Of a DNA stretch of 64,000 bases, positions 63,630 through 64,000 are shown piece after piece. The translations under genes were made by a program, and so were the position numbers. The DNA is from JAPPKS01 sp963667895 (GTDB lineage Bacteria; Poribacteria; WGA-4E; PCPOR2b), in contig OZ245030.1 of NCBI GenBank assembly GCA_965223985.1, positions 2,914,001 through 2,978,000 on the forward strand. The letters run 5' to 3'. The notes under the pieces are model-generated. The model made no database searches. It was not told where the DNA came from and saw nothing but the letters and a program-made list of their open reading frames with translations. Each line of letters starts with the position of its first letter. Position 1 is the first letter of the stretch.

Positions 63630-64000
63630 ATGAGGGCAATGCTATTAGCCGCTGGTCAGGGAACTAGGCTTAGACCCTACACGGACAGAATACCTAAACC
63701 GATGATGCAAATTGGTGGGAAACCCATCTTAGAGCATAACGTTGAAAGTCTATCGGCATGCGGAATCAAGGAAGTCGCGATTAATCTCCACTACTGCTCA
63801 GATGTTATAAAGGACCATTTTGGAGATGGAGCGAAATGGGGTGTAAACATCCGTTATTCTTATGAAGAATCTCTTCGCGGTACGGCAGGTGCATTGAAGC
63901 TAATCCCAGATTTTTTTGAGGAAACTTTCATCCTCTGGTATGGTGATAATCTCTGCCATCTCAACTTGCACAAACTCGTTGACTTTCACAACGCAAAAGG
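63630..64000 (+). CDS. Nucleotidyltransferase (NTP_transferase), 3' end outside window
   Basis: Open from ATG 63630 to the window edge (123 codons). AMLLAAGQGTRLRPYTDRIPKPMMQIGGKPILEHNVE and GTAGALKLIPDFFEETFILWYGDNLCHLNLH are those of a mannose- or glucose-1-phosphate nucleotidyltransferase. AGGAAAGAGG lies upstream. It continues the sugar-nucleotide run. Confidence 0.9.
   Translation, partial: MRAMLLAAGQGTRLRPYTDRIPKPMMQIGGKPILEHNVESLSACGIKEVAINLHYCSDVIKDHFGDGAKWGVNIRYSYEESLRGTAGALKLIPDFFEETFILWYGDNLCHLNLHKLVDFHNAK

Noticed and set aside
1..64000. tRNA, rRNA and CRISPR arrays
   Set aside because: No clover-leaf, rRNA or regularly spaced repeat found on reading; a dedicated scan was not possible.

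Overview
The window looks like a chromosomal contig from an uncultivated Gram-negative-type bacterium. The gene set resembles Candidatus Poribacteria and related sponge or marine lineages: two phytanoyl-CoA dioxygenases, Gfo/Idh oxidoreductases, a 3-keto-disaccharide hydrolase (DUF1080), a GH116-like glycosidase, orphan TRAP and PotD binding proteins, and a Ccm-type cytochrome c system with a Rex regulator. This placement is inferred from gene content; the window has no rRNA or universal marker. I see no tRNA, rRNA or CRISPR array.

Positions 1-19,300 form an accessory island, nearly all on the minus strand. From its right edge inwards it holds an Ssp-type phosphorothioation module: DUF4007/SspB-like, a large SspC-like P-loop ATPase, an SspD-like PP-loop protein, and an HNH endonuclease in the place normally held by SspE. 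Small toxin-antitoxin genes are scattered inside this module. It is followed on the same strand by a tight six-gene operon (10,657-5,356) of a DUF6884-like protein, two unknowns, a PIN nuclease, a P-loop ATPase and a diverged tRNA-guanine-transglycosylase-fold protein of the DpdA/TGT superfamily. I do not recognise this operon as a known system and it is the best candidate here for an undescribed defence or nucleic-acid modification system. Left of it lies a tandem duplication of an XRE-ImmA/IrrE regulator plus MazF-like toxin pair; one toxin copy has an in-frame stop. The left edge carries a phage-like partial gene. Several island genes carry frameshifts or nonsense codons, which points either to decay or to assembly error.

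Positions 19,400-34,000 are mixed housekeeping and transport genes: STAS and RsbW-like partner-switch proteins, two Gfo/Idh genes (one lacking its NAD domain), a rhodanese, an orphan polyamine-type binding protein, biotin ligase, a 951-residue TPR protein, a TAXI-TRAP transporter, a glycosyltransferase, pterin carbinolamine dehydratase and Maf.

Positions 34,250-49,100 are a long co-directional block for heme and cytochrome c: Rex, HemB, HemL, polyprenyl synthase, a doubled siroheme-synthase-type protein, a CcsA/HemX-like membrane protein, HemA, HemC, a CobA-HemD fusion, a CxxxY-type CcmE, CcmF, CcmH and two accessory membrane proteins. It links redox sensing, tetrapyrrole supply and cytochrome maturation.

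Positions 49,200-64,000 are mostly single genes with their own strong Shine-Dalgarno sites: Ldh-family dehydrogenase, GH116-like glycosidase, P-loop kinase-like protein, DUF1080, a TPR lipoprotein, a cNMP-binding SpoIIE phosphatase, SDR, YfcE-type phosphodiesterase, an ankyrin protein, two PhyH dioxygenases and, at the right edge, sugar-nucleotide genes (SIS isomerase and two nucleotidyltransferases). A 131-bp MITE-like element sits at 59,041-59,171.
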